Made by a program: the position numbers and the translations under genes. Under the pieces are notes generated by a model that was given only the letters and a program-made list of their open reading frames with translations, ran no database searches and had not been told where the DNA came from. Shown here piece after piece: positions 11,603 to 22,202 of a stretch of DNA of 64,000 nt (position 1 is the stretch's first letter; every line of letters starts with the position of its first letter). The stretch is from Larix kaempferi. Its lineage: Eukaryota; Streptophyta; Pinopsida; Pinales; Pinaceae. Location of the stretch: positions 12,865,501 through 12,929,500 of the forward strand of contig BSBM01000826.1 of assembly GCA_027924585.1 (NCBI GenBank), written 5' to 3'.

Positions 11603-12644
11603 ACTACAAATTAATGGCTATAAAAAACAAAAACCAATAGTCTGGATGCGGAGAGCTTGAAACAATAGGCAGTTTAAGAAAAAAATGGCACTGAAAACTG
11701 ACTTCGTATGATGAAGTTATGCTTGAACAAAGAAAAAGTTGATGATGTCCCCAATAGTGACATGGTAGATAGAGAATGACCAGCTAAAAAAAAGGACCCC
11801 CTCCTTCCCAAGATGAACCTTTGACAATCACTTTACAAGAAAATTGCTTTAAGTTAATCACTTTTGTAAAATAAGTGATTGCACTTTTACAATGATGCTA
11901 CTTCAAATAGTGCAACAATAAAAATGAATTTAAGTGACTCACTTTTTATTTTTGATGCACTTTTACAATAAAGTAACTTGAAAATAGAAATTGCATGCAT
12001 TTTTTCTTTTAATAGTAACTTCCTAAGACTTGAACTCAAGACCTATTAAGGAATAAAGCAACTTTGAACCAAGTGAGCTAGATTAAAATGTATGTAAAAT
12101 ATGAAAAGGAGGAAGGGCGATTTTTTATTTTTATTTTTTACTCTTCTTGCTCAGTTTCTAGGCTTTCCTTTTTTCCTGCAAATCACACCATAAACAAAAA
12201 CAAAAAAACTTTTCCACGCTTGTGGGGTTAGATCTCGTTAGCTTACCCGGAAAGTGTACGTTTTCTCTCTGTTTCTGATTTGCCGAGATCGCACAAGGTG
12301 CAAGGAAAAGAGCATACACAGACAGGGAAAACAACAATCCGAAACTAAAAAATATAATAATAAAAACTAATAAAATATGAGATTTTTTTTTTAAAAACAG
12401 AAATAAAAAAAGCGTCAATGTAACATTATACCTTCAGATCTGATGAAATACGCGTTTCTGAAGCAACTGGGAACTGTTTTCGATCAAACGAAAACTATTT
12501 CCCAATGGAAATGGAGCTCCGGACGCAATGGAACACCTCCCACAACCCAGAAATGCACAGAAATACCAGAACCAGAAACCCTTTCAAGTTTCGGCAACAA
12601 CAGTTCAAGATCTAGATCATAACCGAAAGCATCTCTTCATAAAA
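11603..12644 (-). other. Copia-2 leader, about 1 kb, AT-rich, with an inserted SINE-like piece
   Basis: This is the untranslated stretch between primer site and gag ATG. It is long for a Copia leader, and part is probably inserted DNA. A tRNA-like segment lies at about 12020-12085, and two similar pieces beginning gcacttttacaat lie near 11890 and 11959. Otherwise I see nothing coding. Confidence 0.5.
12020..12085 (-). repeat. Possible tRNA-derived SINE head (box A and box B)
   Basis: On the minus strand TAGCTCACTTGGTT (12067-12080) resembles the RNA polymerase III box A, and GAGTTCAAGTC (12028-12038) resembles box B, at normal spacing for a tRNA-derived promoter. An AT-rich tail follows at lower coordinates. 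No target duplication was identified, so the boundaries are unknown. A degraded tRNA pseudogene is the alternative. Confidence 0.4.
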
Positions 12645-12656
12645 GCTCTGATACCA
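12645..12656 (-). promoter_or_regulatory. Copia-2 primer binding site (tRNA-Met type)
   Basis: On the coding strand TGGTATCAGAGC follows directly after the 5' LTR end, matching the usual initiator-tRNA-Met complement used by plant Copia elements. Confidence 0.9.
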
Positions 12657-13104
12657 TGTTCGGGTACATAGGGTAATCCCAAAAGACCGAAAACCTAGAG
12701 CAACCACATCACACAAATAGATCACAGATCAATACACCCATTTTTTGACGTGGTTTAAACCCTCGAGAGGGAAACACTCCACGGCCCCGGCCAACTAGCT
12801 TCTATGGAGCAATTTATTATGCAAAGAAAGAAAGTTACAAATGAGCTTCTCATAATCGATCAACTAGACAATGACTCTCCATTCTCTTTAAATAGAGATC
12901 ATGGACCAATCGGGTGTTAAGCCACAGATCAAGGTTGGGTATGATCTAAGAGAAGTTGAGCCGTCGGATCACTCTATGTCTAGAACATATCGTGACCGTC
13001 GGATTAAATATTTACAAATGCATACTAAAGAAACACACTTTTCCTAATGGATATATTACACAAGTTGATCTTAACTAACTCCTAAGTGTCTAAATGTCCT
13101 AACA
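12657..13104 (-). repeat. Copia-2 5' LTR (448 bp)
   Basis: This is the pair of 6986-7443 with the same ends. On the coding strand a CTATTTAAAG sequence near 12885-12895 is the likely TATA region. The target duplication tcctc follows at 13105. Confidence 0.95.
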
Positions 13105-13342
13105 TCCTCCCTTCTAGAGCCTTGAGCATCCTTTCTTCAAAAGAAAAGTGCTCCAATTGTTCTTCTTCATGTTCTATATGTTGATTTACATCTCCTTGGT
13201 TTATCTCTTGATCAGACACTTCTCTTCGTATGATTCTCTGATTAGCGAGCACGTTTGTAAGATCTGCTACTTTCCTTTGGAGGTTTTGCATATCTCTATG
13301 CATCTGAGCAAGACCTTCTCTTCCCCTTCCTCTCCTAGCCAT
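13105..13342 (-). pseudogene. Gypsy-1 gag, N-terminal part
   Basis: The minus-strand ATG at 13342 gives MARRGRGREGLAQ followed by a Gln/Arg/Glu-rich helix (NLQRKVADLTNVLANQR), typical of the start of some plant Gypsy Gag proteins. The frame stays open down to the Copia-2 insertion at 13105 and continues at 6985. The start lies a few bases after the primer site, so the leader is very short. Confidence 0.8.
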
Positions 13343-13346
13343 CTTC

Positions 13347-13360
13347 CTTCTCTGATACCA
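13347..13360 (-). promoter_or_regulatory. Gypsy-1 primer binding site
   Basis: On the coding strand TGGTATCAGAGAAGG lies just upstream of the gag ATG and matches the 3' end of initiator tRNA-Met. Confidence 0.75.
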
Positions 13361-13362
13361 GA

Positions 13363-13950
13363 TGATGTAGTCAATAAAATTTAATTCATTCACGAGATCT
13401 AAAAACCATGCAAACACATGAGAGTGGAAAAATAACAATTTTTTATTCCTTCTCTGTCCCAACTATTACAATGGAGGTTCAACCTCTTATAATTGATCTC
13501 TGAGATTTTCGAAAATTGCTAATTTTAGAAAATTATCCCATGACTCTAAAAGTGACCACTAACTTATAGCTAACTAGAGTGACACTATTTGTCAACTCAC
13601 TTTTCTGATTAGGTGCATAAACTAACATATAACTGATATCTGAGATTTTCAAAAATTGCTAATTTTAGAAAATTCTCGCATGAATCCAAAACTGACCACT
13701 AACTTAATGCTAACTAGAGAGACACTAGTTGTCAACTCAATTTTTGGATTAAGTGCATAAACTAACAGATAATTGAAAATTACAAATTTAAAAAATACCG
13801 CAAAAAACACTAAACCCCAATTTGAGGCACTATATGAATAAATAGGCCCCGTAAAAGTTTCAAAAAAAGGTGTGATCAGAAGGCTCATATCGGTCACTGT
13901 GGTGAACTCTTCTAAATGCAACTTCCTATTAAATTTGAGCCCAAATGGAT
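13363..13950 (-). repeat. Gypsy-1 5' LTR (right end not resolved)
   Basis: The LTR should begin two bases beyond the primer site, at tgatgtag (13363). On the coding strand a possible TATA element (CTATTTATTC) is near 13835-13845. The partner LTR is off the window, so the far end cannot be fixed; 13950 is a guess. Much of this LTR is a tandem 140-bp duplication. Confidence 0.5.
13491..13770 (+). repeat. Tandem duplication, two 140-bp units, inside the Gypsy-1 LTR
   Basis: Units start at 13491 (aattgatctctgag) and 13631 (aactgatatctgag), and both run through ttgctaattttagaaaatt, accactaactta and gtgcataaactaac. A third unit starts at 13771 (aattgaaaatt) and fades out. Units differ at many positions, so the duplication is old. 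Confidence 0.85.
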
Positions 13951-16590
13951 AAACGAGTCAAAATTTATCTTCTTTTTTCTCTTTTTGTTTTAAAGTTTAG
14001 CCCGTGGAAATCCCTGCATCATTTCTCCTCTAACTGAGTAATGTAAGTGCTAAGTCACTAAATTCTTCAATTGTCATTCAATGGAGGTTATTCATGCTAG
14101 GGAGTGTTTGTTCATGCTCAATGTCACTCATGCATTATGCACTAGCTTGGTTGGATAACCAGTAATCCATGGAGAGGGAAAATGGACCACAAACAAGCAC
14201 TGTGACGGGAAATATAGACCTTGGATGAGGAGATATAGTTATAGAAGGGCATAGAGATTGGGTAGGTTAGGAAACTTGATCATATTTCTACTCCATGGAT
14301 GCTTTGATGCCAACCTTTGATATCGTTACAGATTATTCCTAGGAGGAAAACAACAAATTAGATTCTTTATGCACACATTGAAGAGCACTACAAAGGAAGA
14401 GTACTTTGAAGGGAATATTCAATGGAAAAAGAATAGACCTTCCTTTTGTTGTGTGAAGTAGTGTAAGAGAGTGTCATCGTTGGGAGAGATATCTAGTGTT
14501 ATGTAGGTGTTTGGCTAGGAATTGGGCGTGATTGGGTTGGGTTGAGTGAGAGACAACCCTTTGGCTTATTCCTTGGCCACAATGACTTCATAAACCAACA
14601 AAGGAGTGGTATATATATGTCGGATACCTATGGTTGTTTGGAAATTTGCTTGTAATTAACCTTTTCCCCCAACTGCCTTCCATTGAAAGATGAGTATTCT
14701 TTCATTGTTTATGAAAATGTAAACTTATTGTTATTTTATGTTATGAAAGTGTGTGAGAATGGCTAAGTATGGAAATCGTCTCTAAAAGGATGATACAAAA
14801 TCTATTAGCCCATGCTTTTCTATATGTTTGTTGCATGATTAGCTATTTTAATTCACACAATGCATTCATATCAGATTATTTCAGTTCTCCCTAGGGGGAT
14901 TAATTAGCTCTAGTAGAGTGAGGATATGGTCTTTGAAAGTTGGAATTTAGGATCCTTTTTGGTGGCTACTCGTCCCATGGCTATGAGACCTAGACGAAGA
15001 GTTACAAATCCTCTAATGAAGACCCTTAGGAAGTAGTAGTGGGCTTGGGATTCTATCCCAAAAACAGATGGACCTATATGTGCATTTGGGTGTGTTGCAG
15101 GTAATATTGTAAAAAATATGGTAACTTGATTCCCCTTCTTATCTGGTTATCATGTTGATTTGGTGAGTAAGATAGACCCTATTGTAAATCATCCATATAT
15201 CGTTGGAGGTCAAATTGGCATCTCTTAAAGGCACCATAAATATTGGATAAAGACATGCAAGTTTGTGTGATTGTCACAACTCACTTCCAAAACATTGTAA
15301 CCAACAAATGAAGGTCTCAAGCACATGTCGTTCATAAGATAACTTTTTTTTTATTTGGACCATTTTTTTTAATTCATTTAAACTCTCAAACTACACTTAA
15401 TTGGTATGCTCTTAAATTGGGGAAGGGAAAACTTGTCACATAGAGATAAATGAAGCTAATAAAAAAATAAAACTCTTTAATGATATAGCGAGATTGTCAA
15501 CCCAAATCTCGATGGTAATGCACCACTAAGCTGCACAATGCCCTTATACATTGTTTCCTTCATCGTTTTTGCTAATTCCTTCTCTAAACTCATAACTATT
15601 ACTTATAGTGTTCTATGTTCATCACTCTCAATATGTGATGCTCTAACTATGTCATGCTATGAGTGTTGTATGAGATTATTCTCTTTGTTTATTTAGTAAT
15701 GTATTCTCTTCTTCTAATTTGGCAATATATCAAGTGATTTATGATTTCCAAAAAGCACATATTCATGCAATGCTTCAATTCTAATTGGCCCATGACATGC
15801 AGTATAGTAGTAAGATTAAGTCATAAATTATCACTTCCTATATGGAAATTGACATGGAATTCTAAATTCTATGATATATAGAGTAAAGTTGAATAAATCA
15901 TTAAATATGTTTACAATTTCATACTGTTAAAGATTGACAAAATATTTCTATTCAAATTTAATTGTGATGATAAGAGTGGAATTTCAACAAGAATAGTCCA
16001 TGTTCATGGCATAGTTTAACATTTAATAATTCAACTATTCATTATTCATTGATATAAGGGTAGAACTAGAATAGCAATGTATCTAATGTTAACTCAAGTC
16101 ACATATTATTTGTAACTTCAACATCACAAGACAATGACCACATTCAAATTGTCAACCTATATGATTTTTGCCCAAACCTCACAAGCAAGAGTGATTTTCA
16201 ATAGCAAGACAAAGTAAAAATTGGACACACAAAGCACATGAACCATTTCAAGCAAATTTATGATTTTTGTTCCACATAATCTTTTAAATTAACATTGAAG
16301 TCACACATTACTTAATAAACATTAAAAAATATATAGATTGTGGCCACTAACCCATACATACATGTTAAACTCTATTTTCATATTGCTATATTATATGTTA
16401 TATTTCAAAATTGAAATATATTTCAAACTATTTGCAATAAATAATCAATTTTAAAATTTTCAACTATTACATATATTTTTAAATTTTAAAAATATATGTT
16501 TTTGTATTTATAAGATATTCACTTTAATATTTTGGTGGTAGTAAATTATTTGTTTTAGTTTTTATACTAATATTACTATTACATCATGAC
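13951..16590. other. Unassigned AT-rich DNA, no coding potential seen
   Basis: No open frame above noise in either direction and no retroelement protein similarity. A gatgctttgatgcca at about 14297-14311 resembles a decayed tRNA-Met primer-site complement and may mark an old LTR border. 16300-16560 is extremely AT-rich. Confidence 0.5.
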
Positions 16591-16815
16591 ATATAGTTGC
16601 TTAAACTATCAAATGAGATCATGAGTGAAAAGGCGGGTATGGAACCATCTCTTTATTCTTAACAAGTAAGGGAAGATGATGGCAATGTTGACTCTTATAA
16701 GCATATAGTTGCTTAGGTTATCCCATGTTGGGCATGGAATCATCTCTTAACCAGGAAGGGAAGAGGATGGCAATGTTGGGAGTGGTTGAATTGGAATGGA
16801 GCTTTTTGTGATCCT
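16591..16815 (+). repeat. Degenerate tandem duplication of about 112 bp
   Basis: Two copies start with atatagttgctta at 16591 and 16703 and both include catctcttta/catctcttaa and gaggatggcaatgttg-type stretches. They are diverged. Confidence 0.6.
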
Positions 16816-16850
16816 AATAAGAGAATGGGATTGGGTGTTTGGAGTGTAGA

Positions 16851-17310
16851 GATGTGGTAGAGTTGGATATGTTAAAATGGATGGTGTGGGTGTATGGGGG
16901 CACATTTACACATTAAAGTATGATGTAGAAAATGGAGAATATAGGTTGTTCCTCAATTATTAGGTCAAAGAAAGGGGCATGCAATTATTAGGTCAAGGAA
17001 AGGGGCATGCAACTATTACTCAATTATTAAGTCAAGGAAAGGGGTATGTAATTTCCATTCTGATTTTGGATGGACTCATAGGATGTGATAGAGTTGGATA
17101 TGTTAGAATGGATGGTGTGGGTGTAGGGGGCACATTTACACATTAAAGTATGATGTAGAAAATGGAAAATCGAGGTTGCTCCTCAATTATTAGGTCAAAG
17201 AAAGGGGCATGCAATTATTAGGTCAGGGAAAGGGCATGCAACTATTACTCAATTATTAGGTCAAGGAAAGGGGTATGTAATTTCCATTCCGATTTTGGAT
17301 GGACTCATAG
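16851..17310 (+). repeat. Tandem duplication, two units of about 230 bp
   Basis: Unit 1 spans 16851-17081 and unit 2 spans 17082-17310. Both begin gatgtgRtagagttggata and end ggatggactcatag. Inside each unit the string aattattaggtcaaRgaaagg recurs several times, a second, shorter repeat level. Few differences separate the units, so this duplication is fairly young. Confidence 0.88.
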
Positions 17311-18672
17311 GTGTTGGAAGTAGAGGTTGTGCAAATAAAACGTGTCATTTGTGAGATGAAGGGATTGATAGGTGTCTCCAGGGGTTGATGGGTGCACACA
17401 GGTGTAATGCAGAGGAGTAGAGTCATTGACGTACGTATCGCCGCCATTTGGGGGAGCTATTCTATTTTAAATCTGTTTCGTGTCACCAAAATATAACAAT
17501 CTCATGGTTAACCAAATTAATGTAAACTTAGCATAATGGAGAAGCCATGATGAAGAATGGAGATTCTTGTAGAGTTCCAAGAGGTCAGTGAGAAAGGACC
17601 GGACAACAACTTGATTGACAGAGTGCAACCATGGCAGAAGGCGGAAGGCATTCACGGCTCCTATGTCCACGCTCTCAAACAAGCAGTGTATATATATATA
17701 TATATAAAAGAACATGAGCGCGTCCTCCTGCTGCTGCAGGCAATAAAATACAATGATATTCCCGCCCATGCTCCTTTTACGTTCTGATCTTTTTGGTTCA
17801 CCATAATGGTGCTAGAATCCAAATCCATTCCTGTGCCCAAACGAAATGGAATTGTTTTACACGCTGCTTATCATCAACGTGGAGGAAGAGCATTAATAGC
17901 ATTATTTTACAAAATCAAAGCCTACTTTTACTGTTCCAGATAACACATCAGCGTGTTGCTGTACGTTGGACATTATTTCCCATTATAAACATATTTTATA
18001 ACACAAATTGTATGTCAGTCGCCAGAATTTGCTGTTCCGATAGCTGAGACAGTATTTTACACCGTGGGGAGGTAGATTTTTGCATTACATATAAAAATGG
18101 CGTAGTTACCAAGTTAGTTCGGTTCGATACGAAAAAAAAATTGATAAAAATTTTAAATTCGAAAAAATTGACCAATATACAGGGCTCAAACATTCAAGCA
18201 GCTTTTGCATTTTACACAGCAATTTTGAGTATTGGACAGGACGAACTTGAGGTTGGTAAAAGCTAATAGGTATCAAACACTACCTGAGGGACTCTCTGCA
18301 ATTTGCCAATCTCCTTCTGATCCTTCTACTTTAAACAACACCACACTTCGATACTTTAATTATAATTTATAATAAAATAATTTAATATCCTTAAAAGAAA
18401 TGATACACATCCACGTTTGTTTACATGATGCCATGCGACATATAAATTCTGCAAACTAAAATCATTATAGTTTGGGTCGTTTGGGTCGTTTGGATCGGAG
18501 AGAAATTAGATGTATGGACTCCTACTGTGCCCAAATGAAAAATCAAAATCAAAATCCCGTGTCGGTTGCTCAGACGTTGTAGGTTTGAATTCCTGCCACG
18601 TGTAGACCTCAATCCCAATTTAACACCCCACCTTCAAAATCGACCTGCAAAGCAAGCTAGACTTAGAGATCT
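17311..18672. other. Unassigned region with a (TA)n microsatellite
   Basis: Base composition is more even than in the flanks. A TA dinucleotide run lies at about 17687-17706. Small open frames exist on both strands (for example 17467-17769 minus and 17557-17787 plus), but I recognise none and they overlap each other. This could be unique host DNA. It is cut by Copia-3 at 18672 and resumes at 29553. Confidence 0.4.
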
Positions 18673-18861
18673 TGTTAAGAATGGTAATCTCAATGGTCAT
18701 AAGTGCATTAATTAGTTGAGTTGTTAGTTGGTTATAGTTTGACTATGACACTTGGCCGTCCCATAGTATTTTATGTTCCATAGTATTGGACATAGTATCG
18801 TTGTGATGTAATCCTAATGTGCCCACTTGTGTTCCATCTTTACAGTCTTCATATTTTAACA
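18673..18861 (+). repeat. Copia-3 5' LTR (189 bp), TATA region deleted
   Basis: It starts TGTTAAGAAT and ends ATTTTAACA. Compared with the 3' LTR (about 224 bp once Copia-4 is removed) it lacks about 35 bp between gatgtaatc and gcccacttg. The missing piece contains the TATA box tatataag seen at 29467-29474. Confidence 0.92.
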
Positions 18862-18875
18862 TGGTATCAAAGCAC
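18862..18875 (+). promoter_or_regulatory. Copia-3 primer binding site
   Basis: tggtatcaaagcac follows directly after the LTR, a slightly diverged tRNA-Met complement. Confidence 0.85.
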
Positions 18876-19273
18876 ATGGCCTGATCCATACCAATTGTTT
18901 TGGGTAAGTCTTTTCACAAAGTGGAAAACACACAAGTTTCGCATCTTCTGGAGGTTGCAGAACAAGATGGGAACACATCAGCGTGGAGGAGCATCTTCAC
19001 AGCTTTGGGGCCAAATCTCTATTTTTTATTTTTTCCTTTGGAAGCGCCGACGCACCCATCCCTATCGGGAACTGCATCACCCTTTCATCGATGCACCTGC
19101 AGTAAAGGGAATTCGTGTCACTGACGCACCTGCAGTTAAGGGAAAGTGCGGAACTGACGCACTTGCTGCAAAGCCGAAGTGCGACAAACACTGTTCACTT
19201 AAACGAATTTTGAGTGATGCACTGTATCAGTTATACAAGTTGTGGCATTGTGGTTAAAAGATAGTCATAAAAG

Positions 19274-19859
19274 ATGGCTAGTACCAGTATGAAGCAGATC
19301 TCCGGACAAATGTGACCGGGTCCAACTACAAGTTTTGGTCAATCAAAATGCAGACATTTCTCCAACTCAACAAATGTTGAGATATGATTGAAAATGACTT
19401 CAAAGAACCAGATCCAACTGCTCTGGCTGCTATGTCTAATGCTCAAAAGAAATCCCTTGAAGAAAGCTGAGATCGAAATCTCACTGCAAAATGGTTGATC
19501 CAGAGTTGCATTGAAGAGTCAATTTTCCCATGAATCTTAGGAGCTACCACTGTGTATCAAGCCTCGAATCTCCTTGCATCTACATACAAAGGTACCGATA
19601 GAGTCAAAATGGTAAGACTCCAAACCCTTCGACTTCAATTTGAAAGTCTTAAAATGAAGGAAACTGAAATAGTGGATCAGTTCATGACTAGGGTTTCGGG
19701 TATTGTGACTCAATTCCAAATCTATGGCAAGGCCTTGGAACAAAAAGCTATTGTCCAAAAGATTCTTAGATGTCTCACTAAGAAGTTTATTTGGTTGTTA
19801 CTGCTATAGAAGAATCTAAAGATATGTCCAAATTTACCCTAGAAAAGTTAACAGGGTCC
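19274..19859 (+). pseudogene. Copia-3 gag, first part
   Basis: An ATG at 19274 opens a short reading (MASTSMKQIS) that soon meets a stop. Other frames hold the Gag signatures NYKFWSIKMQTFLQ (about 19330-19375) and, at 19552-19809, the conserved LQTLRLQFESLKMKETEIV, typical of Copia Gag. Stops and at least one frameshift are present. The solo LTR at 19865 interrupts it, and gag resumes at 21498. Confidence 0.8.
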
Positions 19860-19864
19860 CTTCT

Positions 19865-21497
19865 TGTCACGTCCCCTCCTGTCAATCCGATGCAAGGGAG
19901 TAAACATTACCAAACATACTGGCTTATTTGACAATCTCAACCCCGTTCATTAGTTGGAAATGCATGGATAAATAAAAACTTATGCATGCAGATCATTCTT
20001 AATAAACACAACGGAATTACACACTATCCACACACCATTTCATCATGCATTCATCATGCATTAATCATGTAAACAACAGTCATTAATTAAAACATTGCAG
20101 AGCACAGAATTAACATAACTCAAACCACAATAATACTTATCTCGAAATGTAGTGCAGAATCATACTCAGCATAAACACAACAGGTTAACCATAATAACAC
20201 ACATGTAGAAGGGAATACATCATCCTATTTATTCCAGGCAAAATAATGAAACAATCATACAATAATCAATCGCATTCTCATGCTATGCACAGACTTCATA
20301 TCAATTCCATTAACATGAATAATTATCATTCAGAATTAACACATTGCAGAACACAGAATGCATATAATTTAAACACAGAGAACACTTATCTTTGAGATGA
20401 AGCTGTCCAACAACTGGCTATGTGAGAGCAATATTCCACCCAACCATAGATCTCTGTATAGCCTATATTGTTTCAGCTGAGAAATCACCCCCGAGCTGGG
20501 TTGTGTATCCACTAAGGAGGAACTAGATGGGCTCACTCACAGCCATGGTTTCACTCAAACATGCATTCTAAGCCAACACACAGTTGGGTTTATCAAGCAT
20601 GTAATAAGAAAGGGAGGAGGATGCTAAGCCAGTGATCTCAACCACAAAGCTACAGACATCTCGAGCTAAATTCAAACAATCCAATCCTCTGTTCAAACAT
20701 TCACGCTTGGATTTCTCTCAACTCTATCATCGAATAACTCAATTTCGTCACTAGATTTCTGGGCTATAAAAACTGGGTTTTTCTATGGATTTCAGGGTAT
20801 CTAATGCTCTCAAATTTGCCCCAAGGTTCATATCTATGGATCCCCCATTGGATTTTACTATCAATACGAAATTCTAGGCGTTTATGGCTCTTCCAAACGT
20901 GGGTTCTTACAAAGTTGCGATTTCTAGTTTTTCTCACTGCTGGGAATTCGTAATGGACAAAAATTGATGCTGGGCTCTTCCACAATGGAATGGGAATGAG
21001 GAAGAACCAATTCCCCTGAGGTAGGGTGACTTGTGGTACAAGAAAAAAGAGCCCATACGCTGCCATACAAATTTCTTGGCTGCCCATGCTCCATTGAAGC
21101 CATGGACTGAATTCTTCAACAACTTCCTTACAACAAAATTAAATGTCAGCAAAGAAAGTCAAATGGGTTCTCAAGATGACATTTGACAGCCTATGATTCA
21201 ATCCCACAACCCCCTCACCACTCCCTAGTGGATACACATGGCCCCTTGTCATTAGTTGCTTCCACAGCCAGTTTTGGTATTTTATTGCATGATGTTTATT
21301 TACATCATTTTTACAATGTTCCATGGCTAAATAGCACATGGGTAACATAATATCTAATACTTTCCTTTTAAATAAAATTCGAGCATCCACTAGCAGGGCC
21401 TTGGCCTTGAGCTCCTTGTTAAGAAAACATACATCACATGTATACAATATTTACATTAAAAGCTAATATATCCTAAGGGTCAAAATGGGGTATTACA
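19865..21497 (+). repeat. Solo LTR (1,633 bp) inserted in Copia-3 gag, probably from a Gypsy element
   Basis: It starts TGTCACGTCCCC, ends GGGGTATTACA and is flanked by cttct (19860-19864 and 21498-21502). A TATA box (ctataaaaac, 20764-20773) gives the plus orientation. No gene is inside. Removing it with one repeat restores the Gag reading frame. Length and both end motifs resemble the Gypsy-5 LTR at 59108-60876, so a chromovirus-type Gypsy is likely. Confidence 0.9.
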
Positions 21498-21502
21498 CTT
21501 CT

Positions 21503-22194
21503 GTCCCACGAAGCTCAACTTAGTCAAGAAGAAGAGTCTCTATCAAATGCACTCAACATTCATGCTTCCCTCAGCAGAAGTCGAGGCAAAGGAGGAATAG
21601 GACGAGGCAAAAGAGGAATAAGTTCTCATTCTACAGAGGATAGACTGCTCATGAACACTCAGACCACGGTGAGCACTTTCACAACTCTCAGAACTAGAGA
21701 GGGAGAGGCAAGAGATGGACTAATAGGTCCAACATTCAGTGCAACTACTGCAAGAAGTATGGACACTATGAACGCGAATGTAGAAAAAAGCAAGCAGACT
21801 AGAACAGTGGAAGAGCCCATGTCTCCAATGTTGAATAAATCTCATCAGAAGTCATGTTTCTCTCATGCCAAGCGACTGAAGAAAAATATCATTCAGATGT
21901 ATGGTTGCTAGACAGTGGCTGCAACAATCATATGACAAATAACAAGTCATTATTTTCTGATCTAGATTAATCTGTCAATACAAAAATCAAGCTTGGTGAT
22001 CATTATCTTGTTCATGCTCAAGGCAAAGGCATTGTTCTTATTCTTACTAAGCACAATGAAAAGAAGTTTATACATGATGTATTATATGTTCCTAATATGA
22101 AAGTCAATCTGATCAGTGTGGGTCAACTGATTCAGAATAAGTATGACGCTAGGTTTATTGATTCATATTGTGTTGTCTATGATAAATCCCCTAG
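21503..22194 (+). pseudogene. Copia-3 gag end (zinc knuckle) and protease
   Basis: Gag continues as HEAQLSQEEESLSNALNIHA. The zinc knuckle CNYCKKYGHYEREC (C-X2-C-X4-H-X4-C) is at 21740-21781. Protease follows with WLLDSGCNNHMT near 21902-21937, where the catalytic D-S-G is intact (Asp codon 21911-21913), then VLYVPNMKVNLISVGQL. There are scattered stops. The MITE at 22203 interrupts the sequence after the protease. Confidence 0.85.
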
Positions 22195-22202
22195 TAGAAG
22201 AC

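Larger units (their letters stand above)
6986..13104 (-). mobile_element. Copia-2: complete Ty1/copia element, minus strand, inserted in Gypsy-1 gag
   Basis: Both LTRs are present (6986-7443 and 12657-13104) with a tRNA-Met-type primer site, polypurine tract and gag, protease, integrase, reverse transcriptase and RNase H in Copia order. The flanking direct repeat tcctc (6981-6985 and 13105-13109) is the target duplication. Removing the element and one copy of the repeat rejoins the Gypsy-1 gag in frame. By eye the LTRs differ at some tens of positions plus one 10-bp duplication, so insertion is not recent. The coding part has two frameshifts, several stops and damaged active sites. Confidence 0.95.
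3014..13950 (-). mobile_element. Gypsy-1: Ty3/gypsy retrotransposon, minus strand, host of three nested insertions
   Basis: Reading the minus strand from right to left gives a primer site at 13360, gag, protease, reverse transcriptase, RNase H and the integrase zinc finger, which is Ty3/gypsy order. The element is cut into pieces by Copia-2 (6986-13104), a solo LTR (4490-5249) and Copia-1 (ending 3013). At the first two, deleting the insert and one target duplication makes the protein reading continue across the join. The rest of integrase and the 3' LTR lie left of the window. The right border, in the 5' LTR, is not resolved; 13950 is approximate. Confidence 0.85.

Noticed and set aside
17256-17447. 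Minus-strand frame starting MAAIRTSMTLLLC, similar to an organelle targeting peptide
   Set aside because: The end lies in the 230-bp tandem repeat, no following exon was recognised, and it is only 63 codons long.
17467-17787. Overlapping frames of 100 codons (minus) and 76 codons (plus)
   Set aside because: Both read through a TA microsatellite giving Tyr-Ile repeats, and neither has a recognisable motif.
18550-18610. Box-B-like gtttgaattcc, possible tRNA or SINE
   Set aside because: The box-A-like part lies too close, and no cloverleaf can be drawn.
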